A DNA stretch of 64,000 nucleotides from Panorpa germanica (lineage: Eukaryota > Arthropoda > Insecta > Mecoptera > Panorpidae), in the NCBI GenBank assembly GCA_963678705.1, contig OY783203.1:25774535-25838534 (forward strand), in the 5' to 3' direction. A program made the translations under genes and the position numbers. Of the stretch, positions 23,530 to 33,530 are shown one piece after another (position 1 is the stretch's first letter; every line of letters starts with the position of its first letter). A model generated the notes under the pieces. The model was not told the DNA's origin and searched no databases. It worked only from the letters and a program-made list of their open reading frames with translations.

Positions 23530-24424
23530 CCCGGGGCTTCAATACCCGCCGGATCCGGATCCAATATTTTATAAATCCGACAGATCCGGGTCCGGGTCGG
23601 GTTCGAAATCAGAAAAATATACAAAACATCTAAATTATCAAAGTAATAATCGCAATTCATTTATTATTTAAGTAATTACCCAATAATTTTTTATTTAACA
23701 TTTTACATTTTAATTTAACTTTATTAGCTCTAATATAGTGATATATAAGAAATACCAAAGCATTAGGGGACTTATCCCCGATGACGATCTAAGTTTGTTG
23801 CAAAAATTTGCAGATCCGAGAGTGTTAGTTCGTTGTCTGTCGAAGTTGGTTTTATTGTGAATTCAACGACTTCTCCGTAGAATAGAGTGTCAATTCCGCG
23901 GAAAGTCCACTCATTAGCTGTGTAGCTAAATTTAATGTTTGCTTTGAAGGAACAGAATTGAACGACTTAAACAAATTCATCAAGTTCAAATACATTCTAT
24001 CATTCAACCGTTTCTCAATGTTTTGCAGCAATTCACTCGCTATTTGACTTGTTGACTCCGCCATTCTTTTCTTTATTCAGCGCAATACCGGATAAATATA
24101 GTACTGTGTCACTACGACTTAGAACTTCAACTGCCAATTGTGTAGGTTTCTTTCATTTATTCATTATGTTCAAAATCACATCAGCACTTCAAAATCTATT
24201 AGCTCCAGCATTTGTTTAAATCTAACAAAGCTGGTTCAATAAATTTCTAATGTTTCAGGAAAACACTAATCAAATTCGCTAAAGAACTACAACATGTTTT
24301 GGAGGCTAAAATTAGCTCTTTGAGACCGAGCTCTGCCATAATTTGATTTTGTAACCGGATCCGGATCGTCGGGCTTTGCACCCTTATTCCGAGTCCGGGT
24401 CGTGTCGGGTACAGAAGCTCTAGT
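23530..24424. repeat. R1 dispersed repeat, copy B
   Basis: Second copy of the repeat at 110-996, same orientation. The left end reads GGGGCTTCAATACCCGCCGG and the right end, on the other strand, CTAGAGCTTCTGTACCCGAC, giving imperfect terminal inverted repeats GRGCTTC..TACCCG. GC-rich CCGGATCC and CCGGGTC words are clustered at both ends. A 70-codon frame at 23,852-24,064 (minus) holds the TSQIASEL/EKRLNDRM words shared with copy A. Confidence 0.65.
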
Positions 24425-24620
24425 GTTCACCCATATAAAATCCGACTTAATGTAAACGACCATAGACAACGCCGTGTATTCTGATTGAAATTTTGGGCAT
24501 TTAGAAGTTTAGAGACGAGGCCCATTTTTGGATGAATGGATGTGTGAAAATTTTCATTTATTATCCATACGAGATACACGATCACCAAACGCATCCCAAA
24601 AAAGTCTCTGTTTGGTGCTG
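24421..24620 (-). repeat. diverged inverse copy of the T segment of the 40-64 kb array
   Basis: Read on the minus strand, GGGATGCGTTTGGTGATCGT and GTATCTCGTATGGAT align with GGGATGCATGTGGTGCTGGT and GTATCTCGTGTGGAT at 40,228-40,262, and the match continues through AATCAGAATACACGGCGTTG. This shows that the T segment was dispersed before the array formed. Confidence 0.65.
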
Positions 24621-25130
24621 ATTCTGTTCTGACGGAATCATCAGTCCGTACTTCTTCCGAAACAAAACTGGCGTTGCCATAACCGTCGACAGTGAGCGAT
24701 ATAGATCGATGATAATCAACTTCTTGTGGTTCCAACAGGACGGCGTTACTTCTTTCTGCAGGATTTAACGCCTTTAATCGCATGTCTATGCGGATAAATT
24801 GCAAAGTCAACATTACAAACGCTATCCAGCAAATTCAGACATCCACGTTTATGCCACGAAAATCATTGAAAATTTTACCTCCGGTATATGTGCCACCAAG
24901 CAAAGCTGCGACGAACATTTGAATGACGTTATGTTCCACACTTAATGCCATAAAGTATACTTTCAAATAAGGAACAAATTGAATGAATATCTCACACACA
25001 TATACTGCCGTGCTCAACTCCAATTGCAATAAATAAGGTAATATTCGCAATATTGGCAACGGGTAATGTCTTAAAATTTTCTTAAAAGTAAAGTTAATAA
25101 ATCTATTTAAAAATAAAAATTGTTTTTTTG
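24621..25130 (-). pseudogene. decayed reading frame, weak resemblance to a RhoGEF segment
   Basis: The minus-strand frame is open from about 25,130 to 24,838 (PILRILPYLLQLELSTAVYV, then CEIFIQFVPYLKVYF). It has one TGA at 24,835-24,837 and continues as ICWIAFVMLTLQFIRIDMRL, then ALNPAERSNAVLLEPQEVDY. The x-E-I-F-x-x-F-V-P-Y-L-K-V-Y string resembles the I-G-D-I-F...P-F-L-K-x-Y helix of Dbl-homology (RhoGEF) domains. That rests on one short motif and is not secure. The 3' part runs into the repeat at 24,421-24,620. Confidence 0.25.
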
Positions 25131-26200
25131 AAAATCTTAAGGAAAATCGGATTATAAATGTATGTATTTAATGCGTTTAAACCAATAAAAAAAAATCTTT
25201 AAGATTTTGTGATTCCTTCCAATGCCTTCTGACGACACAGTGGGCGAAAGCATTGATGCTTGATACCAAACTGTTATGTCTTCGAGTTCGATCTCAAGAC
25301 TAGAGCTATATTTTTCGGTTTGGTTGTTATCAAATTAAATTGATTATGTGCATATACAATTCCTAACAAATCATAAATACTGCAAACACAGTTGCAGTAC
25401 GTCGGTAATATGATTTAGCCAACGTTAAATAAATTAAATTAAAAGAAGTAATTAAATAAGAAGTCTTAAATAGTTTTAAGATTCCTTTAATTCGCGAAAA
25501 GGCAGTTTATTTTTTAAAAAGTAGTAAAAGACACTAAAGTACAAAACGTTATATATTAGGTACTATTGTATACGTAACACGTAACTATTGTTACTTGTAT
25601 AAAACCTTAAATACAAGTAACTGTGTTTATCTGGAAGTAATTGCTATCTAATACGGTACTGTGAATATTGTCTCAGTCTGTCTCTATCTGAAGAAATAAA
25701 TACTCGTTAATTATTGATATAAAGAAATATAATTTTTAATAAATGAATAAACTACATTATTTAACAAGTATAGAATCTATTGCAATGTATAATAACAATG
25801 GTTAAACAAATTAAGACAATAACACTTATACAAAAATATTTTCATTTTTAATACGACATAATTCAATTTTTTCAATTTTAATTTACAATAAAAATATTTT
25901 TGTGTACAATTTTATATAACAGCTCACAATACCTTGAAGCCTAACAGTTTCAACTATATTTATATTAAGCTATACTATATTTTAACATTTTACGTACAAT
26001 TTGAGTAATAATAAACCTCAAAATTGAAAAAAATTGACGCTGCCATTGGCGATTGAATCAAACCATGACAAGTGATAATAACGGCTTAAATTTGGGAAGG
26101 AAAATCCGGTTTTCTACCATACCGTTCTACCATATTACGAAGAGTGGTGAATGATGATCATAAGATTTTGATAGTTAAAGGTCCAAATTGATGAGATATT
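25131..26200. other. no gene seen; 3' flank of the Eaf6-repeat gene
   Basis: AT-rich sequence with no long frame. It lies downstream of the minus-strand gene and should hold its 3' UTR. No unambiguous polyadenylation signal was chosen. Confidence 0.45.
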
Positions 26201-29200
26201 TTACTTTGGAGTAAAAGGAACCTTAAATAAACCTTCATCTTGACTACTTGAAGGAGTTGTAGGCCTCAGACCTGTTGGAGACGGTGTACTCCTTTGTGAT
26301 ATTGTGCCAGCTTGAGATGTTGAATGCGACATAGCCATTGGTGATATTGTGCCAGCTGGAGATGTTGAAGTCCTTGGTGGCGGTGGACCCTCAACAGTGG
26401 GTTGAGATGTTGAATCTCTTGGTGCCGTTGAAGTCTGTCGATATGTTGAAACTCTTGGTGACCTGGAAGTCCGTCGATATGATGAAGCCCTTCGTGACTT
26501 TGAAGCCTTTGAAGCCTTTGAAGATGCTGAACGCCTCGGTGTAAATGAAGATTGTGGAAATGTTGAACCCCATGGTGGCATTGAAGCTTGTGGAAATGTG
26601 GAACCCCATGGTGGCATTGAAGCTTGTGGAAATGGGGAACCCCATGGTGGCCTTAAAGCTTGTGGAAATGTTGAACCCCATGGTGGCATTGAAGTATGTG
26701 GAAATGCTGAACCTCTACGTGACATTGAAGTTTGTGGAAATGCTGAACCTCTACGTGACATTGAAGTATGTGGAAATGCTGAACCTCTACGTGACATTGA
26801 AGTATGTGGAAATTCTGAACCTCTACGTGACATTGAAGTATGTGGAAATTCTGAACCTCTACGTGACATTGGATATTGTGGATATGCTGAATCTCTTGGT
26901 AACATTGAAGTTTGTGGATATGCTGAATCTCTTGGTGACATTAAAGCTTGTGGAAATGTTGAACCCCATGGTGGAATTGAAGTATGTGGAAATGCTGAAC
27001 CTCTACGTGACATTGAAGTATGTGGAAATTCAGAACCTCTACGTGACGTTGAAGTCTGTGGAAATTCAGAACCTCTACGTGACGTTGAAGTTTGTGGAAA
27101 TTCAGAACCTCTACGTGACGTTGAAGTTTGTGGAAATGCTGAATCTCTTGGTGACGTTGAAGTCTGTGGATATGGTGAAGCTTTTGGTGACTTTAAAGTC
27201 TTTGAAGATGTTGAACCGCTTGGTAACTTTGCAGTCTGTGGAAGTGCTGAACCACTTGGTGAGTTTGAAGTCTGTGGATGTGGTGAAGTTTGTGGTGGTT
27301 TTGAAGTCTGTAAATGTGGTGAAGCTTTTGCTGACTTTGAAGTCTGTGGATATGGTGAAGCTTTTGGTGACTTTGAAGTCTTTGAAGATGTTGAACCGCT
27401 TGGTAACTTTGCAGTCTGTGGAAGTGCTGAACTACTTGGTGAGTTTGAAGTCTGTGGATGTGGTGAAGTTTGTGGTGATTTTGAAGTCTGTAAATGTGGT
27501 GAAGCTTTTGCTGACTTTGAAGTCTGTGGATATGGTGAAGCTTTTGGTGACTTTGAAGATCTTGAACCGTTTGGTGAGTTTGCAGTCTGTGGAAATGTTG
27601 AACCCTTTGGAGAAATTGGAGCCTGGGGAAATGCTGAATCTCTTGATGATATTGAAGTACGTGGAAATGCTGAACCACTTGGTGACGTTGAAGTCTGTGG
27701 ATATGGTGAAGCTTTTGGTGACTTTGAAGTCTTTGAAGATGTTGAACCGCTTGGTAACTTTGCAGTCTGTGGAAGTGCTGAACCACTTGGTGAGTTTGAA
27801 GTCTGTGGATATGGTGAAGCTTTTGGTGACTTTGAATATTTGGAACCGTTTGGTGAGTTTGCAGTCTGTGGAAATGTTGAACCCCTTGGAGAAATTGGAG
27901 CCTGGGGAAATGCTGAATCTCTTGATGATATTGAAGTACGTGGAAATGCTGAACCACTTGGTGACGTTGAAGTCTGTGGATATGGTGAAGCTTTTGGTGA
28001 CTTTGAAGTCTTTGAAGATATTGAACCGCTTGGTAACTTTTCAGTCTGTGGAAGTGCTGAACCACTTGGTGAGTTTGAAGTCTGTGGATGTGGTGAAGTT
28101 TGTGGTGATTTTGAAGTCTGTAAATGTGGTGAAGCTTTTGCTGACTTTGAAGTCTGTGGATATGGTGAAGCTTTTGGTGACTTTGAAGATCTTGAACCGT
28201 TTGGTGAGTTTGCAGTCTGTGGAAATGTTGAACCCCTTGGAGAAATTGGAGCCTGGGGAAATGCTAAATCTATTGATAATATTGAAGTACGTGGAAATGC
28301 TGAACCACTTGGTGACGTTGAAGTCTGTGGATATGGTGAAGCTTTTGGTGACTTTGAAGATCTTGAACCGTTTGGTGAGTTTGCAGTCTGTGGAAATGTT
28401 GAACCCTTTGGAGAAATTGGAGCCTGGGGAAATGCTAAATCTCTTGATGATATTGAAGTACGTGGAAATGCTGAACCACTTGGTGACGTTGAAGTCTGTG
28501 GATATGGTGAAGCTTTTGGTGACTTTGAAGTCTTTGAAGATGTTGAACCGCTTGGTAACTTTGCAGTCTGTGGAAGTGCTGAACCACTTGGTGAGTTTGA
28601 AGTCTGTGGATATGGTGAAGCTTTTGGTGACTTTGAAGATTTGGAACCGTTTGGTGAGTTTGCAGTCTGTGGAAATGTTGAACCCCTTGGAGAAATTGGA
28701 GCCTGAGGAAATGCTGACCCTCTTGATGATATTGAAGTACGTGGAAATGCTGAACCACTTGGTGACGTTGAAGTCTGTGGATATGGTGAAGCTTTTGGTG
28801 ACTTTGAAGTCTTTGAAGATATTGAACCGCTTGGTAACTTTGCAGTCTGTGGAAGTGCTGAACCACTTGGTGAGTTTGAAGTCTGTGGATGTGGTGAAGT
28901 TTGTGGTGATTTTGAAGTCTGTAAATGTGGTGAAGCTTTTGCTGACTTTGAAGTCTGTGGATATGGTGAAGCTTTTGGTGACTTTGAAGATCTTGAACCG
29001 TTTGGTGAGTTTGCAGTCTGTGGAAATGTTGAACCCCTTGGAGAAATTGGAGCCTGGGGAAATGCTAAATCTATTGATAATATTGAAGTACGTGGAAATG
29101 CTGAACCACTTGGTGACGTTGAAGTCTGTGGATATGGTGAAGCTTTTGGTGACTTTGAAGATCTTGAACCGTTTGGTGAGTTTGCAGTCTGTGGAAATGT

Positions 29201-30538
29201 TGAACCCTTTGGAGAAATTGGAGCCTGGGGAAATGCTGAATCTCTTGATGATATTGAAGTACGTGGAAATGCTGAACCACTTGGTGACGTTGAAGTATGT
29301 GGATATGGTGAAGCTGTTGGTGACATTGAAGCTTGTGGAAATGCTGAACCCATTGGTGACTTTGAAGTCTGTGGAATTTCTGAAACTCTTGGTGACATTG
29401 AAGCCTGGTGAAATGCTGAACCTGTTGGTGACATAGAAGCCTGTGGAAATGCGAAACCTCTTGGAGACGTTGAAGTCTGTGGATGTGGTGAAGCTTTTGA
29501 AGACGTTGAAGTCTGTGGATGTGGTGAAGCTTTTGAAGACGTTGAAGTCTGTGGATGTGGTGAAGCTTTTGGTGATTTTGAAGCCTTTGAAGGTCTTGAA
29601 CCCCTTGGTGACTTTGAAACCTGTGAAAATTTTGAATCCCTTGGTGACATTGAAGCTTGTGGAAGTGCTGAAACTCTTGGTGACATTGAAGCCTGGTGAA
29701 ATGCTGAACCTGTTGGTGACATTGAAGCCTGGTGAAATGTTGAACCTGTTGGTGACATTGAAGCTTGTGGAAATGCGAAACTTCTTGGAGACGTTGAAGT
29801 CTGTGGATGTGGTGAAGCTTTTGGAGACGTTGAAGTCTGTGGATGTGGTGAAGCTTTTAAAGACGTTGAAGTCTGTGGATGTGGTGAAGCTTCTGGTGAT
29901 TTTGAAGCCTTTGAAGATCTTGAACCGCTTGGTGACATTGAAGCCTGTGGAAATGCGAAACCTCTTGGTGAAGCCTTTGAAGGCATTGAAGCTTGTAGAT
30001 ACGATAAAGTATTTGGAAACAATGCAGCCTTTGCAGACTTTGAAGTTTGTGGAGATGGATCCCTTGGAGGCTTTTCTGGTTTTGCCGTTGATGATTTTGA
30101 AGATGATGGCCCAGGTTGATCCAGTTGACGTTGTAACTCGTCCGGTTCACGTTCACTAACAAAACCACTTGAACCAGCAGCTGATGTAACTGATGATCTA
30201 GAAAACAATCTCTCAGATTCCTTAATTTTGCGAAAAACTCTATCGTTATTTGGTGACAAATAGCCATTCAATCCAGTTATTATATTTCCATATGTTTGCG
30301 TTTCTTCCAAATAAGAACTTTCTAGATTATACAAGTTTTCATCACAAGCTAATAGCGTAGATCTCAAATATTGTTGTTCAATCATGAGATTATACATTTG
30401 TGAACATATAGTTGCTTGTCTATCTGCTTCAGGTAATTCTTTAAGTTCTTCAGGTTCTTCAGGTTCTTCAGGGTTTACAGGTTCTTTGGGGTTTTCAGGT
30501 TTCTCTGGGCTACTATCAGGAGATGTTTCTGGTTCCAT
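26201..30538 (-). CDS. Eaf6/MEAF6-like domain protein with giant 12-residue repeat tail
   Basis: This is a 1445-codon intron-free frame, ATG at 30,536-30,538 in AAAAATGG context and TAA at 26,201-26,203. Residues 1-40 are acidic, with PEEPEEPEELKELPE. Residues ~45-125 match the Eaf6/MEAF6 family: SSYLEETQTYGNIITGLNGY, then DRVFRKIKESERLFSRSSVT and SAAGSSGF. That family is a small subunit of NuA4/TIP60 and MOZ/MORF/HBO1 histone acetyltransferases, normally about 150-200 residues. Residues ~188-1360 are about 100 copies of a 12-residue unit, roughly S-P-K/R/S-A/G-S-x-F/Y/H-P-Q-T/A-S-x, basic and almost free of Asp/Glu. SRRGSEFPHTSM units near residues 1135-1280 carry R-R-x-S. The C terminus is non-repetitive and ends EGLFKVPFTPK. 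Lack of introns suggests a retrocopy of MEAF6 that gained the repeats. Function is inferred to be nuclear and chromatin-related; expression is unknown. Confidence 0.8.
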   Translation of the reverse strand: MEPETSPDSSPEKPENPKEPVNPEEPEEPEELKELPEADRQATICSQMYNLMIEQQYLRSTLLACDENLYNLESSYLEETQTYGNIITGLNGYLSPNNDRVFRKIKESERLFSRSSVTSAAGSSGFVSEREPDELQRQLDQPGPSSSKSSTAKPEKPPRDPSPQTSKSAKAALFPNTLSYLQASMPSKASPRGFAFPQASMSPSGSRSSKASKSPEASPHPQTSTSLKASPHPQTSTSPKASPHPQTSTSPRSFAFPQASMSPTGSTFHQASMSPTGSAFHQASMSPRVSALPQASMSPRDSKFSQVSKSPRGSRPSKASKSPKASPHPQTSTSSKASPHPQTSTSSKASPHPQTSTSPRGFAFPQASMSPTGSAFHQASMSPRVSEIPQTSKSPMGSAFPQASMSPTASPYPHTSTSPSGSAFPRTSISSRDSAFPQAPISPKGSTFPQTANSPNGSRSSKSPKASPYPQTSTSPSGSAFPRTSILSIDLAFPQAPISPRGSTFPQTANSPNGSRSSKSPKASPYPQTSKSAKASPHLQTSKSPQTSPHPQTSNSPSGSALPQTAKLPSGSISSKTSKSPKASPYPQTSTSPSGSAFPRTSISSRGSAFPQAPISPRGSTFPQTANSPNGSKSSKSPKASPYPQTSNSPSGSALPQTAKLPSGSTSSKTSKSPKASPYPQTSTSPSGSAFPRTSISSRDLAFPQAPISPKGSTFPQTANSPNGSRSSKSPKASPYPQTSTSPSGSAFPRTSILSIDLAFPQAPISPRGSTFPQTANSPNGSRSSKSPKASPYPQTSKSAKASPHLQTSKSPQTSPHPQTSNSPSGSALPQTEKLPSGSISSKTSKSPKASPYPQTSTSPSGSAFPRTSISSRDSAFPQAPISPRGSTFPQTANSPNGSKYSKSPKASPYPQTSNSPSGSALPQTAKLPSGSTSSKTSKSPKASPYPQTSTSPSGSAFPRTSISSRDSAFPQAPISPKGSTFPQTANSPNGSRSSKSPKASPYPQTSKSAKASPHLQTSKSPQTSPHPQTSNSPSSSALPQTAKLPSGSTSSKTSKSPKASPYPQTSKSAKASPHLQTSKPPQTSPHPQTSNSPSGSALPQTAKLPSGSTSSKTLKSPKASPYPQTSTSPRDSAFPQTSTSRRGSEFPQTSTSRRGSEFPQTSTSRRGSEFPHTSMSRRGSAFPHTSIPPWGSTFPQALMSPRDSAYPQTSMLPRDSAYPQYPMSRRGSEFPHTSMSRRGSEFPHTSMSRRGSAFPHTSMSRRGSAFPQTSMSRRGSAFPHTSMPPWGSTFPQALRPPWGSPFPQASMPPWGSTFPQASMPPWGSTFPQSSFTPRRSASSKASKASKSRRASSYRRTSRSPRVSTYRQTSTAPRDSTSQPTVEGPPPPRTSTSPAGTISPMAMSHSTSQAGTISQRSTPSPTGLRPTTPSSSQDEGLFKVPFTPK
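26460..29980 (-). repeat. in-frame 36-bp minisatellite array inside the Eaf6-repeat gene
   Basis: About 100 degenerate 36-bp units encode the 12-residue repeat. Some units are 27 bp (SPNGSRSSK), so all length steps remain multiples of three. Distinct subfamilies are grouped: PPWGS units (26,560-26,700), RRGS units (26,700-27,130), then mixed SPKASPYPQTS / SPSGSAFPRTS / SPNGSRSSK units. Confidence 0.95.
27480..29300 (-). repeat. 801-bp higher-order repeat within the coding array
   Basis: Modules of 57 and 60 residues recur in a fixed order. The same sequence at 27,721 and 28,522, and another at 28,000 and 28,801, are each exactly 801 bp (267 codons) apart. These spacings support tandem duplication of a composite unit. 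Boundaries are approximate. Confidence 0.8.
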
Positions 30539-30539
30539 T

Positions 30540-31465
30540 TTTATTTTGAACGTTTATGGTTTATTCAAGGATATTTTTTGTTGATTTTGCAAAAACAATT
30601 TACTTCTTAAATATTTTAAAACTCAGAAATTATTATTGTTTCACTGCACGTGCATACCGTTGATGCAATAAGAAATGACAGATTTTAATGTTGATTTGAT
30701 ACTAGTGCTTCTTTTATCGAGAACTATTCACCACTACTCATTGTGATTAAGGTTTCAATAATAAACAGAATGTTGAAAAAGGCAAGTTGATGGGTAAGAT
30801 GCATTGTCGCCAGAGCCGCTGCAGAGTCATTATAACTGGAGCATGTTTTTAAGTTTTACACAAAGCGATTCTTTTTTGAAACCTCAAGTTCGTGTAGCTT
30901 TTTAACATTAATGTGTAACGCATTTATTAAATATATAAATAACTATTTATTTTAGCAATGAGATGTTTCGAATCAGATTTGCAATATTGGGGTCCAACTT
31001 GTTTGTTCAAATATTTGATTTTCAATTGAGAAAAAACTATTCAATTATTTCTACGGGTATTTCTCCAATTCATCACTGAAAAATTAAAAAATGCAAATCA
31101 CAAATACAAGCGACGCTGTGTTATTATTTGTTTTGAACTAAGAAAGAGAAAAAAGATTCATTTTATCAAAATAGTAATTAGCATGGTTCATTATACGAAA
31201 TTGAAATTTATATTATATAAGGCTAAATTATATTGCACTTAATCATCAACTAGACAATCATATACTTTTCTGTATATAGTTATTAAAGATACGTTTCCAT
31301 GGAATAAATTTTACAAGTACTACATTATTTCCAGTGTAAATCTTAAAAGAGTGAAGAGCGCGTGGATTGCAATGCACATATTCGTCTAAATTTTTTTAAT
31401 GTTATGTTATATGTCTAATGTAATAACATGTATAAAACAATTATACAAACTAAAATTGCGATATA
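30540..31465. other. 5' flank of the Eaf6-repeat gene; no other gene seen
   Basis: Noncoding AT-rich sequence upstream of the minus-strand gene. I do not identify a TATA box or other core promoter with confidence. Confidence 0.45.
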
Positions 31466-32224
31466 GGGTGCAGAGCGGGAACTTTCTTACTTGAAACGCG
31501 CGCCACACAGCGGCTATTAATTCATGGAGAGTGGGGTTGTACGCATTCGAAAGGGCGTAGCCTAACGTTTTCTTGTAAGATTAGTTTAGTAACGACCATA
31601 CAGTAGATAACAGATATATCCAACGACCGGTCGATGATTGCAACCCATCGTGCATTCTTCAGGTTGTGTTCCTGATCGAAAATCGATTGTTCAGTGTTTG
31701 GACACGTTTATAGATACTGGTGGTCTGTAGAAAAAGAAACCAGAACCTTCAAGAATTCCCAGGACATCAGAAGAAAACGAAAGGGCAATTACAGTCATTT
31801 CTGAACGTTATGTCCAGATGATTGAGGAGTTTTTTCTTCTAAAACTTAAAAAAATGGACCACAGTTGACACGACACGACCATCAATGACTCTCTTGTGCT
31901 AACACCTCTACATCTCTTTGAGGAGCGACCTTCAGTGGCCAGCACGCTCACCGGATCACATTGCGATTATTTTCTAAGGAGATATCTGAAAATAAGTGAT
32001 CTAAAGAACATTTGACCATAAATACAAAGTTACCAAAATTTCCGATTTCACTCATCAAACATATTGACCAGAACGGTATTCACCTTTAAGATGTCATTTT
32101 CAAGAAGTAATTAAAATAAACTTTAAATGTATCTGCATGTAAAAGAAAAAGAATAAAAATGATATCTCCAATACTTATTGTTTTATGATTTTTTAAAATA
32201 AGGATGTTCCCGCGACGCTCCCTG
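31466..32224 (+). mobile_element. degraded Tc1/mariner-superfamily element
   Basis: The left end AGGGTGCAGAGCGGGAACTT and the inverse of the right end (CAGGGAGCGTCGCGGGAACA) are imperfect inverted repeats, and TA lies outside the right end at 32,225-32,226. The interior still reads PRTSEENERAITVISERYVQ then MIEEFF at about 31,755-31,835, and in another frame DLQWPARSPDH at 31,927. These are words of an IS630/Tc1/mariner transposase. The middle part with the second catalytic Asp is lost or scrambled. Confidence 0.7.
31755..31980 (+). pseudogene. Tc1/mariner-type transposase remnant
   Basis: Two short conserved pieces remain in different frames: ERYVQMIEEFF, which in relatives precedes the QQDGA aspartate motif, and WPARSPD, which precedes the last acidic residue. 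The frame shift between them and the stops at either side show it is dead. It is unrelated in sequence to the mariner at 2286-3548. Confidence 0.6.
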
Positions 32225-32229
32225 TATAA

Positions 32230-33009
32230 GTAAGACAAAACAAAGTCTTCAACGAATTTTACAAGCATTTTCCTCTCCCTTCAGTTTTCTCATTTAATAT
32301 TAAATTACTGTTTTCATTTCGTGTTGGACATGTTTTTCTCATGTTAACTTTTGTTATCATTAGTCTTAACGAACCGGCACAGATTCTCTTCTTTACAATC
32401 AGTAGACTAATATCTTTTTCAAATATCATTACATTATATTAGACATTTGTTAGACGTAATAGTGCTATTAAAATGTTCATCCCGGCACTGCGGTTCATCC
32501 CCGTACTCGTAACTTAGGAATATGTTGATATAAAAAGTGCTAGGCTCATCGTGGCTCATTGCCACGAATAATAAAATGACTCATAAAGTTTGCCCTTAAA
32601 CACTTTTTACACATAATTTAAATAATTATTTCATTTAATGAGCATTCAAGTATCCCAGCTTTAAAGATCTTTTCTTAACATTCGTCTTGGTTTTAAGTGC
32701 CAAACAAAACATTTACAAGCTATTAAAACGAAAAGTAAAATTCCTTAAGTTATATCATTTGTAAAATGTCAACGACCAAAAACGTAAGACGGATGAGTAG
32801 GCGTGAAGTAAATGCGTGCTACAAATATAATATTCGAGGCCTGAGGTCATCTTGCACTTTAGAGGGTTTAGAGGGCTGTAGAGTTAATTGATTTACTGGA
32901 GAAGTTAATCGAAAAGATACCGATAAGCCAATATTTTAAGGCCATCATTTTCTTATTAACATGAAATAGATGACATAATGAACATCGTAAGGATAGCAAA
33001 CGGGTTCGT
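32230..33009. other. no gene seen
   Basis: AT-rich noncoding sequence without recognisable repeats or frames. Confidence 0.4.
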
Positions 33010-33530
33010 AAACGATGACTTAATTTCTATAAAACGGAACTGAATATTGATAAAGTCAGCTACCAAAACCGTAAAAGTACAATTATTTGTTAATAACTCG
33101 ATATATTTTACGAGATATTACCAATTAAAAAAGCCGTTTTATCTCTTTAATTACTAAATAAAGTTCCTATGCATGGTACGTCACATCCGACCATGTGCCT
33201 TTTTCTATACAACAGAAACGCATACGGGTGTTTTTTACTACAGAATTTTTCAACAAGAACTTTGTTTTTTCAATAGGACAATACCAACAATATGACAGTT
33301 TTGACATTTAGTTTTTTGACATATCAGTAACAACAGCTGAGTTGTGTACCCAATAAAGTATAATGTTACGAAGGTTGTGAAAGAGGAAAAATAATCTTGA
33401 CTTATTCTTTCTGTGACGTTTTATACATAAGTAAAACTATAACTCCATCAACTTTTGAATATTTAACCAAAAAAACACGAATATACATGTATTAAAATTT
33501 ATTTTATTAGAAAATTAGAAAACGACCCCT
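33010..33530 (+). repeat. dispersed repeat G, copy 1
   Basis: CTTAATTTCTATAAAA, TATTGATAAAGT, CAATTAAAAAAG and TCTCTTTAATTA occur here in the same order and spacing as at 35,150-35,300. A later part (ACTCCATCAACTTTTGAATA) resembles 35,655-35,680. Confidence 0.6.

Noticed and set aside
27193..29280. Minus-strand His/Gln/Leu-rich repeat frames (VQHFHRLQSHQ-type)
   Set aside because: Same explanation: out-of-frame reading of the 36-bp array, interrupted at several places.
26545..29436. Plus-strand 963-codon frame and overlapping 702-codon frame across the Eaf6-repeat gene
   Set aside because: The array unit is a multiple of three, so any frame lacking a stop in one unit stays open through all. 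The plus frames lack a non-repetitive domain, whereas the minus frame has the Eaf6-like N terminus and a unique C terminus.
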